Of a stretch of DNA of 9,799 nt, positions 1 to 6,068 are shown piece after piece. Under the pieces are notes generated by a model that did not search any database, had not been told where the DNA came from, and saw nothing but the letters and a program-made list of their open reading frames with translations. Position numbers and translations under genes: made by a program. Numbering within the stretch: position 1 is the first letter of the stretch; each line of letters starts with the position of its first letter. The DNA comes from Frankiales bacterium (lineage in GTDB: Bacteria; Actinomycetota; Actinomycetes; Mycobacteriales; SCTD01): positions 1 to 9,799 of the forward strand of contig JAODNF010000266.1 in NCBI GenBank assembly GCA_025464915.1. The letters run 5' to 3'.

Positions 1-779
1 TCGCGGACCGAGACGGCCGAGGCTGCCAGAGCCGACAGGTGCGCCAGCGCCTGCTGCGCAGCGGCGAGCTCGGCGGCCGCCCACTCACCCGGGGCGTCCG
101 GCGGCGCCTGGGTGCCGGACACCTCGGCGGTGCGGGCGACGACGTCGGCCACCACGTCGCGAGCCGCGGCGACCCGCTCGTGACAGACCCTGCGACGGGC
201 GGCGAGCCACTCCTCCACGTCGGCGAACCGCTCGGTGGCGAACAGCTTCTTCAGCAGCGCGACGCGCTCGACCGACGACGACCGGAGGAAGGACGCGAAG
301 TCGCCCTGGGGCAGCAGCACGACCTGGAAGAACTGCTCGGCCGACATCCCGACCAGGTCGAGCACCTCGTCGTCCGCCTCACGCGGGCGCGTCGACAGCA
401 CCTGCCAGGCACCGTCGCGCCACTCCGACAGCGAGACCCGGGCCTGCTCGGTGACGACCCCGTCGCCCCGCGTCTTCGCCCGCACGAAGGCGGGCGACCG
501 TGTGATCTGCACGCGCCGCGACCCGAAGGTCGCCTCGAGCGTGACCGACGTCCGCAGCGACGGGGCCGCGTGGTCCGAGCGCAGCCGGCGGGCCTGACCG
601 CGGGGTCCCGGCACCCGGCCGAACAGCGCGAAGCCGATGCCGTCGAGCAGCGTCGTCTTGCCCGCACCGGTCGCCCCGTGGAGCAGGAACAGACCTGACG
701 ACGACAGCGCGTCGAGGTCGAGCGACACGGTCTCGGCGAACGGGCCGAAAGCGGTCATCGACAGGGAGTGCGGCCTCAC
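1..779 (-). CDS. sbcC: Exonuclease SbcC (Rad50-like ATPase), N-terminal part, truncated by window edge
   Basis: Large subunit of the SbcCD nuclease, which uses ATP to open DNA ends and cleave hairpins. About 259 codons are visible and the 3' part lies outside the window. Seen: an N-terminal strand (SLSMTAFGPFAETVSLDL), then Walker A GATGAGKTT at residues 35-43, and the Rad50/SbcC signature LPQGDF at about residues 156-161 with the Q-loop glutamine near 158, followed by a helical, Arg/Ala/Glu-rich stretch that begins the coiled coil. Family knowledge: full-length SbcC is about 1000 residues, with Walker B and signature motifs at the far C-terminus, so these cannot be checked here. The start is GTG at 779, whose GTGA overlaps the sbcD stop, the usual sign of translational coupling; no separate promoter is needed. 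Identification is firm. Confidence 0.93.
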   Translation of the reverse strand, partial: MRPHSLSMTAFGPFAETVSLDLDALSSSGLFLLHGATGAGKTTLLDGIGFALFGRVPGPRGQARRLRSDHAAPSLRTSVTLEATFGSRRVQITRSPAFVRAKTRGDGVVTEQARVSLSEWRDGAWQVLSTRPREADDEVLDLVGMSAEQFFQVVLLPQGDFASFLRSSSVERVALLKKLFATERFADVEEWLAARRRVCHERVAAARDVVADVVARTAEVSGTQAPPDAPGEWAAAELAAAQQALAHLSALAASAVSVR

Positions 780-1855
780 GACACCACCCGCAGGGCCTCG
801 AACGCCTCGGCGAGCAGCGCCTGCTCCCCGGCGGACGCCGGCGTTCCGCGCACGTGGGAGACGAACGTCTGGGCCACCTCCACGTCGGAGCCCCGCACGC
901 GCGAGGCGTAGGTGCCCTCGGCCGCCGTGAGGCCGGCCGGGGCGAACGACAGCACCAGCACGTGCGGGAACCGGGCGGCCAGCCGCTCCATCGCCTGCTC
1001 CGGCCGGGCGGCGTCGGTCAGCGTCACCGACAGCCAGTCCTGCGCGACGCCGTCGAGCTCGGTCGACGAGAGCAGTGACGGCAGCGTCCCTCGTACGGAG
1101 GACAGCCGGCGCGGCACGGGCGCCGGCACGAACTCGACAGCACCGCCGAGCTCGACGAGCCACGACCCCTTCATCTGGGTCGCCTCGGAGAAGGAGTACG
1201 CCAACGGCGACCCCGAGTAGCGCAGGGTCGGGGTCACCACCTGGGCGCCGTGCAAGTGCCCGAGGGCGCCGTAGCCGAACCCGTCGAACAGCGACACCGG
1301 CACCCGCGAGACGCCGCCGACGGAGATGTCGCGCTCGGACTCCGACGCCTCGCCGCCGGCCACCCAGCAGTGCGCCAGGACGACCGATCCCGGCGACGCG
1401 ACGGCCCGCACCCGATCGAGAGCCGCGGTGAGGACGGCGACGTGCGACCCGAAGCCCAGGGAGGACGGCTCCAGGTAGGGGACCGCGAAGAACGGCACAC
1501 CGTCGACGACGACCGGCACGTCGACCGTGTCGAAGGACGTACGCAGGAAGACGCCCGAGGCGTCGATGAGCGACGACCCGAACCCGAGCCGCCGGGCGCT
1601 GTCGTGGTTGCCGCTGATGACGACGACGCGGGCGCCGGCTGACCGCAACCGCGCGAAGGCCGACGAGCAGAGCTCCACCGCCTCCAGCGGGGGCACCGCC
1701 CGGTCGTAGACGTCACCGGAGACGCACACGACGTCCACGCGCTCCGAGACGACCGTCGACACCAGGTGGTCCACGAACGCCTCCTGCGCCGACGCCAGCG
1801 AGGCGCGGTGCAGGGACCGGCCCAGGTGCCAGTCGGAGGTGTGGAGGAGGCGCAC
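776..1855 (-). CDS. sbcD: Exonuclease SbcD (Mre11-like metallophosphoesterase)
   Basis: Nuclease subunit of SbcCD, a two-metal calcineurin-like phosphoesterase acting on DNA ends and hairpins. 359 aa, a little shorter than E. coli SbcD (about 400). The five phosphoesterase motifs are visible: TSDWHLG (D8, H10), SGDVYD (D48), SGNHDS (N83, H84), LAHCW (H162) and GHLHG (H200, H202). The C-terminal third (after about residue 265) fits the capping domain that binds SbcC. The start is GTG at 1855. An ATG at 1860 is out of frame, and the conserved MRLLHTSDWHLG start fits the GTG. There is no Shine-Dalgarno sequence; a TACCGT box lies 6 nt upstream, so the mRNA is probably leaderless. The gene overlaps sbcC by 4 bp (GTGA). 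Confidence 0.95.
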   Translation of the reverse strand: MRLLHTSDWHLGRSLHRASLASAQEAFVDHLVSTVVSERVDVVCVSGDVYDRAVPPLEAVELCSSAFARLRSAGARVVVISGNHDSARRLGFGSSLIDASGVFLRTSFDTVDVPVVVDGVPFFAVPYLEPSSLGFGSHVAVLTAALDRVRAVASPGSVVLAHCWVAGGEASESERDISVGGVSRVPVSLFDGFGYGALGHLHGAQVVTPTLRYSGSPLAYSFSEATQMKGSWLVELGGAVEFVPAPVPRRLSSVRGTLPSLLSSTELDGVAQDWLSVTLTDAARPEQAMERLAARFPHVLVLSFAPAGLTAAEGTYASRVRGSDVEVAQTFVSHVRGTPASAGEQALLAEAFEALRVVS

Positions 1856-1861
1856 GTCATG

Positions 1862-1867
1862 ACGGTA
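1862..1867 (-). promoter_or_regulatory. Putative -10 box of leaderless sbcD promoter
   Basis: On the minus strand the hexamer TACCGT (fits TANNNT) is followed by exactly 6 nt and then the GTG start of sbcD. This places the transcription start at or next to the start codon. No ribosome binding site and no convincing -35 box are visible. Spacing is identical to the boxes before choD and the MFS gene. Confidence 0.5.
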
Positions 1868-1880
1868 GGGACCGCTACCG
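1863..1880. repeat. Inverted repeat over the sbcD promoter
   Basis: CGGTAG - 6 nt - CTACCG, a perfect 6-bp inverted repeat. One arm contains most of the putative sbcD -10 box. It could be an operator or a small hairpin. It does not resemble the actinobacterial LexA box (TCGAAC-N4-GTTCGA). Function is unknown. Confidence 0.35.
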
Positions 1881-1914
1881 ACACCTGAGGGGAGGCACGC
1901 GGTGATGTGGACGA

Positions 1915-1958
1915 CCCAGGCTGCTGGGGATGCGGCTCACCGTCGCCGCGGGCGGCGA
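1915..1958 (-). terminator. Candidate tRNA-trailer hairpins (weak terminator)
   Basis: The 116-bp gap between the tRNA 3' end and the sbcD start holds two short hairpins downstream of the tRNA in the minus direction. One is TCGCCGC-GG-GCGGCGA at 1943-1958 (7-bp perfect inverted repeat with a very tight loop). The other is CCCAG-N4-CTGGG at 1915-1928 (5-bp stem). Neither has a U-tract. They may end or process the tRNA transcript before sbcD, but in DNA this GC-rich short palindromes are common. Confidence 0.25.
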
Positions 1959-1976
1959 GGGTGGGACCGGTACGGA

Positions 1977-2069
1977 TGGCGGAGGTGGAGAGATTTGAAC
2001 TCTCGATGGGCTTGAGACCCAAACCGCATTAGCAGTGCGGCGCCATAGACCGGGCTAGGCGACACCTCC
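1977..2069 (-). tRNA. tRNA-Ser(GCT), reads AGC/AGU
   Basis: A complete cloverleaf can be folded on the minus strand. The acceptor stem is GGAGGTG/CACCTCC with discriminator G and an encoded CCA end (1977-1979). There is a short D arm (GCC/GGC), and an anticodon stem CCGCA/TGCGG with loop CTGCTAA giving anticodon GCT at 2031-2033. The long variable arm (TGGG/CCCA) is typical of the serine class, and the T arm is GAGAG-TTCAAAT-CTCTC. The 93-nt length including CCA fits tRNA-Ser. No integrase or duplicated 3' end is seen nearby, so there is no sign that it serves as an attachment site. Confidence 0.96.
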
Positions 2070-2089
2070 CTGTCCCGAAGGACGCAGAC

Positions 2090-2095
2090 AATCTA
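2090..2095 (-). promoter_or_regulatory. Putative -10 box of tRNA-Ser promoter
   Basis: TAGATT on the minus strand, 20 nt upstream of the tRNA 5' end, a normal distance for a short leader removed by RNase P. A CTGACC element lies upstream (2110-2115) but only 14 nt away, so the -35 assignment is weak. The choD promoter runs the other way from the same 89-bp spacer. Confidence 0.45.
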
Positions 2096-2146
2096 GCGGA
2101 CGGGCGCGAGGTCAGCCGAGGCGATGGGGACTGGCCCGCGCTCGCG

Positions 2147-2152
2147 TACACT
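2147..2152 (+). promoter_or_regulatory. Putative -10 box of leaderless choD promoter
   Basis: TACACT (fits TANNNT) followed by 6 nt and the ATG of choD. There is no Shine-Dalgarno sequence between box and start, so transcription probably begins at the A of the ATG. No clear -35 box. Confidence 0.55.
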
Positions 2153-2158
2153 CGACTC

Positions 2159-3820
2159 ATGGGCATTGAGACAACGACGGATGTCATCGTCATCGGCTCC
2201 GGCTTCGGGGGCTCCGTCACGGCACTCCGCCTCGCGGAGAAGGGCTACCGCGTCACGGTCCTCGAGGCGGGGCAGCGGTTCACGCAGGACACCCTGCCCA
2301 AGAGCTCCTGGGACCTGAAGGCGTTCCTGTGGATGCCGCGGCTCGGCCTCACCGGCATGCAGCGGATCACGATCCTCAAGGACGTCGTCATCCTGTCCGG
2401 TGCCGGGGTCGGTGGCGGCAGCCTGGTCTACGCGAACACCCTCTACACGCCGCCGCCGGCGTTCTTCGCCGACCCGCAGTGGTCCGGCATCACGGACTGG
2501 GACAGCGAGCTCGCGCCGCACTACGACCAGGCCCAGCGGATGCTCGGCGTCACCGAGAACCCGACCACGACCCCCTCCGACGTCGTCATGCAGAAGGTCG
2601 CCGCCGACATGGGCGTGGGCCACACCTACCACCCGACGCCCGTCGGGGTGTTCTTCGGGGAGCCCGGCAAGACCGTGCCGGACCCCTACTTCGGCGGCGC
2701 CGGTCCGGACCGCACCGGCTGCATCCAGTGCGGCAACTGCATGATCGGCTGCCGCTTCGGCGCCAAGAACCGGCTCGACACCAACTACCTCTACCTGGCG
2801 GAGCGGCTCGGTACGACGGTGGAGCCGCTCACGAGCGCGACCGCCCTCCGGCAGACGGCCCAGGGCTGGGAGGTCGACACGGTCCCGACCGGCAGGAAGG
2901 GCCCGGTCACGACGCGGCGCGCGAGCCAGGTGGTACTCGCCGCCGGCACCCTCGGCACCCAGAAGCTGCTGCACGACATGCGCGACACCGGCGTGCTGCC
3001 CCACGTCTCGCGGGCGCTCGGCACGCAGACCCGCACCAACTCCGAGGCCCTCCTCGGCGCCCAGAGCCCGAAGGTGCCTGACCACCCGTTCAACGAGGGC
3101 ATTGCCATCACGAGCAGCTTCCACCCCGACGACGTGACGCACGTCGAGCCGGTCCGCTACGGCAAGGGGTCCAACGCGATGGGCCTGCTGAGCACGATCC
3201 TGGTCGACGGCGGTGGTCGCGTTCCGCGTCCCCTCCGGTTCCTCGCGCAGATCCTCCGGCACCCCTACGTCTTCGCCCGGAGCCTGAGCGTCCGGAACTG
3301 GTCGGAGAAGACGATCATCGTGCTGGTCATGCAGACGCTCGACAACAGCATCACCGTTCGGCGGACCAGGCGGGGCAAGCTCACCAGCGGCCAGGGGCAC
3401 GGCGCCCCGAACCCGACGTGGATCCCGGTCGCGCACGAGGCGACCCGCCGCATCGCCGACGAGATCGGCGGCTTCCCCGGCGGCACGGTCGGGGACCTGG
3501 CGAACGTCCCGATGACCGCCCACATCATCGGCGGCTGCGTCATCAGCGAGGGCCCCGAGACCGGCGTGATCGACGCCTACCACAGGGTCCACGGCTACCC
3601 GACCCTGCACGTGGTGGACGGGGCGGCGATCAGCGCCAACCTCGGCGTCAACCCGAGCCTCACGATCACCGCGCAGGCCGAGCGGGCGATGAGCCTGTGG
3701 CCCAACCACGGGGAGCCCGACCCGCGCCCGCAGCAGGGCCGGCCCTACGAGCGGATCGCCCCCGTCGTACCGAGGAGCCCCGCGGTGCCGAGCTCCGCCC
3801 CGGGCGCTCTACGCGGCTAG
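2159..3820 (+). CDS. choD: ChoD-like GMC-family flavin oxidoreductase (putative cholesterol oxidase)
   Basis: 553 aa FAD enzyme of the GMC family, expected to oxidise an alcohol (possibly a sterol 3-OH). Seen: dinucleotide-binding GSGFGG at residues 13-18 with E36 closing the beta-alpha-beta unit, the GMC FAD motif GAGVGGGSL at 81-89, a four-cysteine motif CIQCGNCMIGC at 188-198, and a C-terminal GMC_oxred_C region with H455 (HIIGG) and N498 (GVNPS). The last two match in position the His and Asn of the cholesterol oxidase active site. From memory, M. tuberculosis ChoD aligns along its whole length, including TPVGVFFG, VPDPYFGGAG, EPVRYGKGSNAMGLL and the PGALR tail. No signal peptide is visible, so a cytoplasmic or non-classically located enzyme is likely. 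ChoD's true substrate is disputed even in mycobacteria, so sterol specificity is inference. Its 3' end overlaps the convergent PAP2 gene by 12 bp. Confidence 0.88.
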   Translation: MGIETTTDVIVIGSGFGGSVTALRLAEKGYRVTVLEAGQRFTQDTLPKSSWDLKAFLWMPRLGLTGMQRITILKDVVILSGAGVGGGSLVYANTLYTPPPAFFADPQWSGITDWDSELAPHYDQAQRMLGVTENPTTTPSDVVMQKVAADMGVGHTYHPTPVGVFFGEPGKTVPDPYFGGAGPDRTGCIQCGNCMIGCRFGAKNRLDTNYLYLAERLGTTVEPLTSATALRQTAQGWEVDTVPTGRKGPVTTRRASQVVLAAGTLGTQKLLHDMRDTGVLPHVSRALGTQTRTNSEALLGAQSPKVPDHPFNEGIAITSSFHPDDVTHVEPVRYGKGSNAMGLLSTILVDGGGRVPRPLRFLAQILRHPYVFARSLSVRNWSEKTIIVLVMQTLDNSITVRRTRRGKLTSGQGHGAPNPTWIPVAHEATRRIADEIGGFPGGTVGDLANVPMTAHIIGGCVISEGPETGVIDAYHRVHGYPTLHVVDGAAISANLGVNPSLTITAQAERAMSLWPNHGEPDPRPQQGRPYERIAPVVPRSPAVPSSAPGALRG

Positions 3821-4573
3821 CTTCTCCCGGACGGGCGGCTTCGCCACCACCGTCGCGGCCACGCGTCCCGAGAAGCGGACCCCGCACAGCTGCAGGGCCA
3901 CCGCGACGACGGCCAGGCCGGCGACGGCGTCCAAGACGTAGTGGTTGGCCGTCGCGACGACGACCAGCGTCGTGCCGATCGGGTAGAGCCAGGCGAGGTA
4001 GCGCCAGCGGCTGGTGAGCGCGGTGCACACCGCGACCGCGCACCACACCGCCCAGCCGACGTGCAGGGACGGCATGGCGGCGATCTCGTTGACGAGCCCG
4101 GAGACGCCGTGCCCGTTGACGGCCCACGCGACCGGGTGGTCGAAGACGGTGTCGATGGTGCCCGCCACCATGAACCGCGGCGGGGACAGCGGCCAGGTGG
4201 CGTAGACGACGAGGGCCGCCGCGGTGGCGATGACGATCGCGCTCCGCAGCGGCGCATAGACGTGCTGGTGCCGCTTGAACAACCAGGCGAGCACGAGCGG
4301 CGTGATGATGAAGTGCAGCGTCGCGTAGTAGTAGCTCGCGGGGACCTCGAGCCAGGTCTTGCCGGTGATGAACCTGTTGAGGCTCAGCTCGTGGTAGATG
4401 CCGAAGACCTTCTCGAGGTGGATGACCTCGAGCGCGTGCAGGTCCGCCGTGCTGCGGTGTCCGGGGGTGTAGAGACGGACCACGGCGTAAAGCCCGTAGC
4501 CGATGCCGATGGAGATGACCTCGAAGAACCAGGGCAGGCGTCGCCACGACAACCGCGATGCGAGGACATCCAT
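3809..4573 (-). CDS. PAP2-family membrane phosphatase (inositolphosphotransferase-like PAP2_3 type)
   Basis: 254 aa integral membrane protein with about six hydrophobic segments. It belongs to the type 2 phosphatidic acid phosphatase superfamily, probably the PAP2_3 branch that includes inositol phosphorylceramide synthase-like proteins. Residues seen: PPRF at 131-134, MPSLH at 167-171 (catalytic-type His171), and ANHYVLDAVAG at 209-219 (H211, D215), which match the C1-C3 phosphatase motifs. The substrate, either a lipid phosphate or a head-group transfer, cannot be told. I chose ATG 4573 because GGAGG lies 5 nt upstream; an in-frame ATG at 4651 would add 26 polar residues through the leader hairpins and has no properly spaced ribosome site. 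It lies 98 bp downstream of the EEP gene on the same strand with no visible promoter, so co-transcription is likely. Confidence 0.85.
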   Translation of the reverse strand: MDVLASRLSWRRLPWFFEVISIGIGYGLYAVVRLYTPGHRSTADLHALEVIHLEKVFGIYHELSLNRFITGKTWLEVPASYYYATLHFIITPLVLAWLFKRHQHVYAPLRSAIVIATAAALVVYATWPLSPPRFMVAGTIDTVFDHPVAWAVNGHGVSGLVNEIAAMPSLHVGWAVWCAVAVCTALTSRWRYLAWLYPIGTTLVVVATANHYVLDAVAGLAVVAVALQLCGVRFSGRVAATVVAKPPVREKLAA

Positions 4574-4578
4574 CCGGT

Positions 4579-4583
4579 CCTCC
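4579..4583 (-). promoter_or_regulatory. Ribosome binding site deciding the PAP2 start
   Basis: GGAGG with 5 nt to ATG 4573, within a purine-rich run. It favours this start over the in-frame ATG at 4651, which directly follows AAAAGGGA with no spacer. Confidence 0.6.
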
Positions 4584-4598
4584 TCCCCCTCGTGCTCA

Positions 4599-4635
4599 CT
4601 CCGGGTTACCCCGGAGGTTGCCACCGACAACCTCC
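4599..4635 (-). promoter_or_regulatory. Two overlapping, mutually exclusive hairpins in the PAP2 leader
   Basis: In minus-strand order, a perfect 8-bp stem GGAGGTTG/CAACCTCC with a 7-nt loop spans 4635-4613. Then a perfect 7-bp stem CTCCGGG/CCCGGAG with loop GTAA (a GNRA tetraloop) spans 4616-4599. They share bases 4613-4616, so they cannot both form in full. The CCTCC of the first stem is also complementary to the GGAGG ribosome site 30 nt downstream. No U-tract follows either hairpin. It could be an attenuator, a translation switch or an intercistronic terminator. Confidence 0.4.
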
Positions 4636-4659
4636 CGCGCGCTACTGACATTCCCTTTT

Positions 4660-4670
4660 CGGCACTGCCG
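4660..4670. repeat. Short palindrome after the EEP stop codon
   Basis: CGGCA-C-TGCCG, an 11-bp perfect palindrome 1 bp past the stop of the EEP gene. The centre is too tight for a good hairpin. It may be chance or a small protein-binding site. Confidence 0.2.
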
Positions 4671-4671
4671 C

Positions 4672-5625
4672 TCAGGGCCGCACGACCAGGCGCGCGACGA
4701 CAGCGTCGTGGTCAGACCGGGGCAGATCGTGCACCGAGGTCGACCTGACCCCGAGGCGGGAGTCGACCAGGACGTGGTCGAGGCCGAGCAGCAGCACGGT
4801 CCCCGGCTGTCGCCCCCACGTGCGGACCCAGCCCGATCCGGCCTGCTCGCCGGCGTCGCGGAAGCGGCTGCCCTCGAGGTCGCGGATCAGGCTGTTGTCG
4901 ACCGTCGCGTTGAAGTCGCCCAGCACGATCGTGGGTAGGTGCCGGGGCAGCGCCGGGACCTGCTTCTTGAGCACCGAGACGTCCCGTTTGTACGTCCCGC
5001 GCTCGACCGCCACCGGCGGGGCAGCGTGCACGACCCGCACGAGCAGGTCCCCGGAGGGCGCGTGCACGATCGCGCCCGGCGAGGAGAAGCGGGTCGCCCA
5101 CTCGGGCTGGGCCGAGATCGGGTACCGCGACCACAGGCCCGAGCCGTCCGGACCGTCCTGCGGGTCGGGAGTGCCCGTGAAGTAGGGCAGGTCGTTCATC
5201 AGCCCCGCGCCGCGCAGCGCCTCGACGGCTCTCGTCGTGAGCTCCTCGGTCGCGAGCACGTCCACGTGCTGCGCCTTCACGAGCCGCACGAGGGCGAACG
5301 GGTCGGCCTCCCCGTACCGGAGGTTGGCGGTCATGACGGTGAGGGGGCTACCCCTGCCGGGGTCGTCGGAGACGAACTGCGGGACGGCCCAGAGGACGTT
5401 GAGACCGGCGAGCACCGCAGCCAGCGCCGTCATCGCCCGGTGGCGCAGGACTGCGTGGGCCACGAACAAGATGACGAGCGGGACGGCGAGGAACGGCACG
5501 GTCACGGCGATGAGCACGAAAGGCATGACCTCGTGGTCACCGACGAGGCGCACCAGGGTCGGGAGGCCCGCCAGCACCGTGATGACCGCGAGCACCACGT
5601 TCGCGGCGCGTCTCATGCCTGCCAT
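4672..5625 (-). CDS. Membrane-anchored endonuclease/exonuclease/phosphatase (EEP) family protein
   Basis: 317 aa. Three hydrophobic helices (about residues 9-28, 35-59 and 64-84) precede a DNase I/sphingomyelinase-type EEP domain from about residue 94. Motifs in order: MTANLRY (N101), ATEELT (E127/E128), WSRYPI at 165-170, VVHAAPP (H200), LGDFNAT (D237, N239), GLDHVLV (D283, H284) and RSDHDAV (D305, H306). These cover the metal-binding and catalytic residues. Positive residues at the N-terminus (MRR) and after helix 2 (RHR) predict that the catalytic domain faces outside. The substrate may be a phosphodiester lipid, a nucleic acid or another phosphoester. An in-frame TGA just upstream limits the start to ATG 5625 or ATG 5616. 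It is head-to-head with the hotdog gene and upstream of PAP2 on the same strand. Confidence 0.87.
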   Translation of the reverse strand: MAGMRRAANVVLAVITVLAGLPTLVRLVGDHEVMPFVLIAVTVPFLAVPLVILFVAHAVLRHRAMTALAAVLAGLNVLWAVPQFVSDDPGRGSPLTVMTANLRYGEADPFALVRLVKAQHVDVLATEELTTRAVEALRGAGLMNDLPYFTGTPDPQDGPDGSGLWSRYPISAQPEWATRFSSPGAIVHAPSGDLLVRVVHAAPPVAVERGTYKRDVSVLKKQVPALPRHLPTIVLGDFNATVDNSLIRDLEGSRFRDAGEQAGSGWVRTWGRQPGTVLLLGLDHVLVDSRLGVRSTSVHDLPRSDHDAVVARLVVRP

Positions 5626-5635
5626 CCTGTCTCAT

Positions 5636-6049
5636 GTGCTGCGCCACTCCTCGACCGTCACCGACGACGACATCCGGCCCCTGACCCAGGAGGTCGACCC
5701 GACGGCTCCGGGCTACGGCAACCACCTGAGCTTCGACGCGATCCTGCGCCGCTGCGGCCTCGCGTGGACGGTGTTCCTGAACAGCCTCGACGGGTTCGGG
5801 GCGGGCGTGATCGTCCCCCGGGTGTCGGTCGACTACCTCAGCGAGGTCGACCGTGGCTCGCTGGACATCGACGTCGCGGTCACCAAGGTCGGCACCAGCT
5901 CGTTCACGATCCTGTGCGCGGTGACCCAGGACGGCCGGCCGTGCGCCAACGTGGACGTGGTGCTCGTCAGCTTCGACTACGACGGCCGGTCGACGAGGCC
6001 GCTGACCGCCGGGCAGCGCGCGCAGCTCGAGGCGCACGTCGCAGACTAG
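5636..6049 (+). CDS. Hotdog-fold protein, probable acyl-CoA thioesterase family (4HBT-like)
   Basis: About 137 aa, a typical single hotdog domain length. Seen: an N-terminal helix-like segment GNHLSFDAILRRCGLAW (about residues 28-44) in the place of the central hotdog helix, followed by the strand pattern VIVPRVSVDYLSEVDRGSLD ... VTKVGTSSFTI ... GRPCANVDVVLVSFD, which matches YbgC/FcbC-type thioesterases. The usual catalytic Asp region reads DPTAPGYGN here (D21), with spacing unlike DxxGHVNN, so activity should not be assumed. The start is uncertain: GTG 5636 avoids overlap with the divergent EEP gene and has a weak CATCCT box 7 nt upstream, while ATG 5615 in the same frame would add 7 residues and overlap EEP. 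No ribosome site is seen for either. It lies 19 bp before the MFS gene. Confidence 0.78.
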   Translation: MLRHSSTVTDDDIRPLTQEVDPTAPGYGNHLSFDAILRRCGLAWTVFLNSLDGFGAGVIVPRVSVDYLSEVDRGSLDIDVAVTKVGTSSFTILCAVTQDGRPCANVDVVLVSFDYDGRSTRPLTAGQRAQLEAHVAD

Positions 6050-6056
6050 AACGCGT

Positions 6057-6062
6057 TACAGT
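6057..6062 (+). promoter_or_regulatory. Putative -10 box of leaderless MFS promoter
   Basis: TACAGT (fits TANNNT) in the 19-bp gap after the hotdog gene, with 6 nt to the GTG of the MFS gene and no ribosome site. It suggests that the MFS-SDR pair can be transcribed on its own even if read-through from the hotdog gene also occurs. Confidence 0.5.
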
Positions 6063-6068
6063 TTCGCG

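Noticed and set aside
1..1860. SbcCD as part of a defence island
   Set aside because: The pair has normal order and overlap, is next to a tRNA, and has no restriction, toxin or other defence gene beside it in the window. Housekeeping repair is the simpler reading.
1977..2069. tRNA-Ser as an integration site for a mobile element
   Set aside because: No integrase, no duplicated tRNA 3' end found in the window, and the flanking genes look like ordinary chromosomal genes.
2093..3709. Long open minus-strand frame (about 538 codons) opposite choD
   Set aside because: Antisense shadow of a strongly supported GMC gene. The product is rich in Arg, Gly, Asp, Val and His with no domain pattern; such frames are expected in high-GC DNA.
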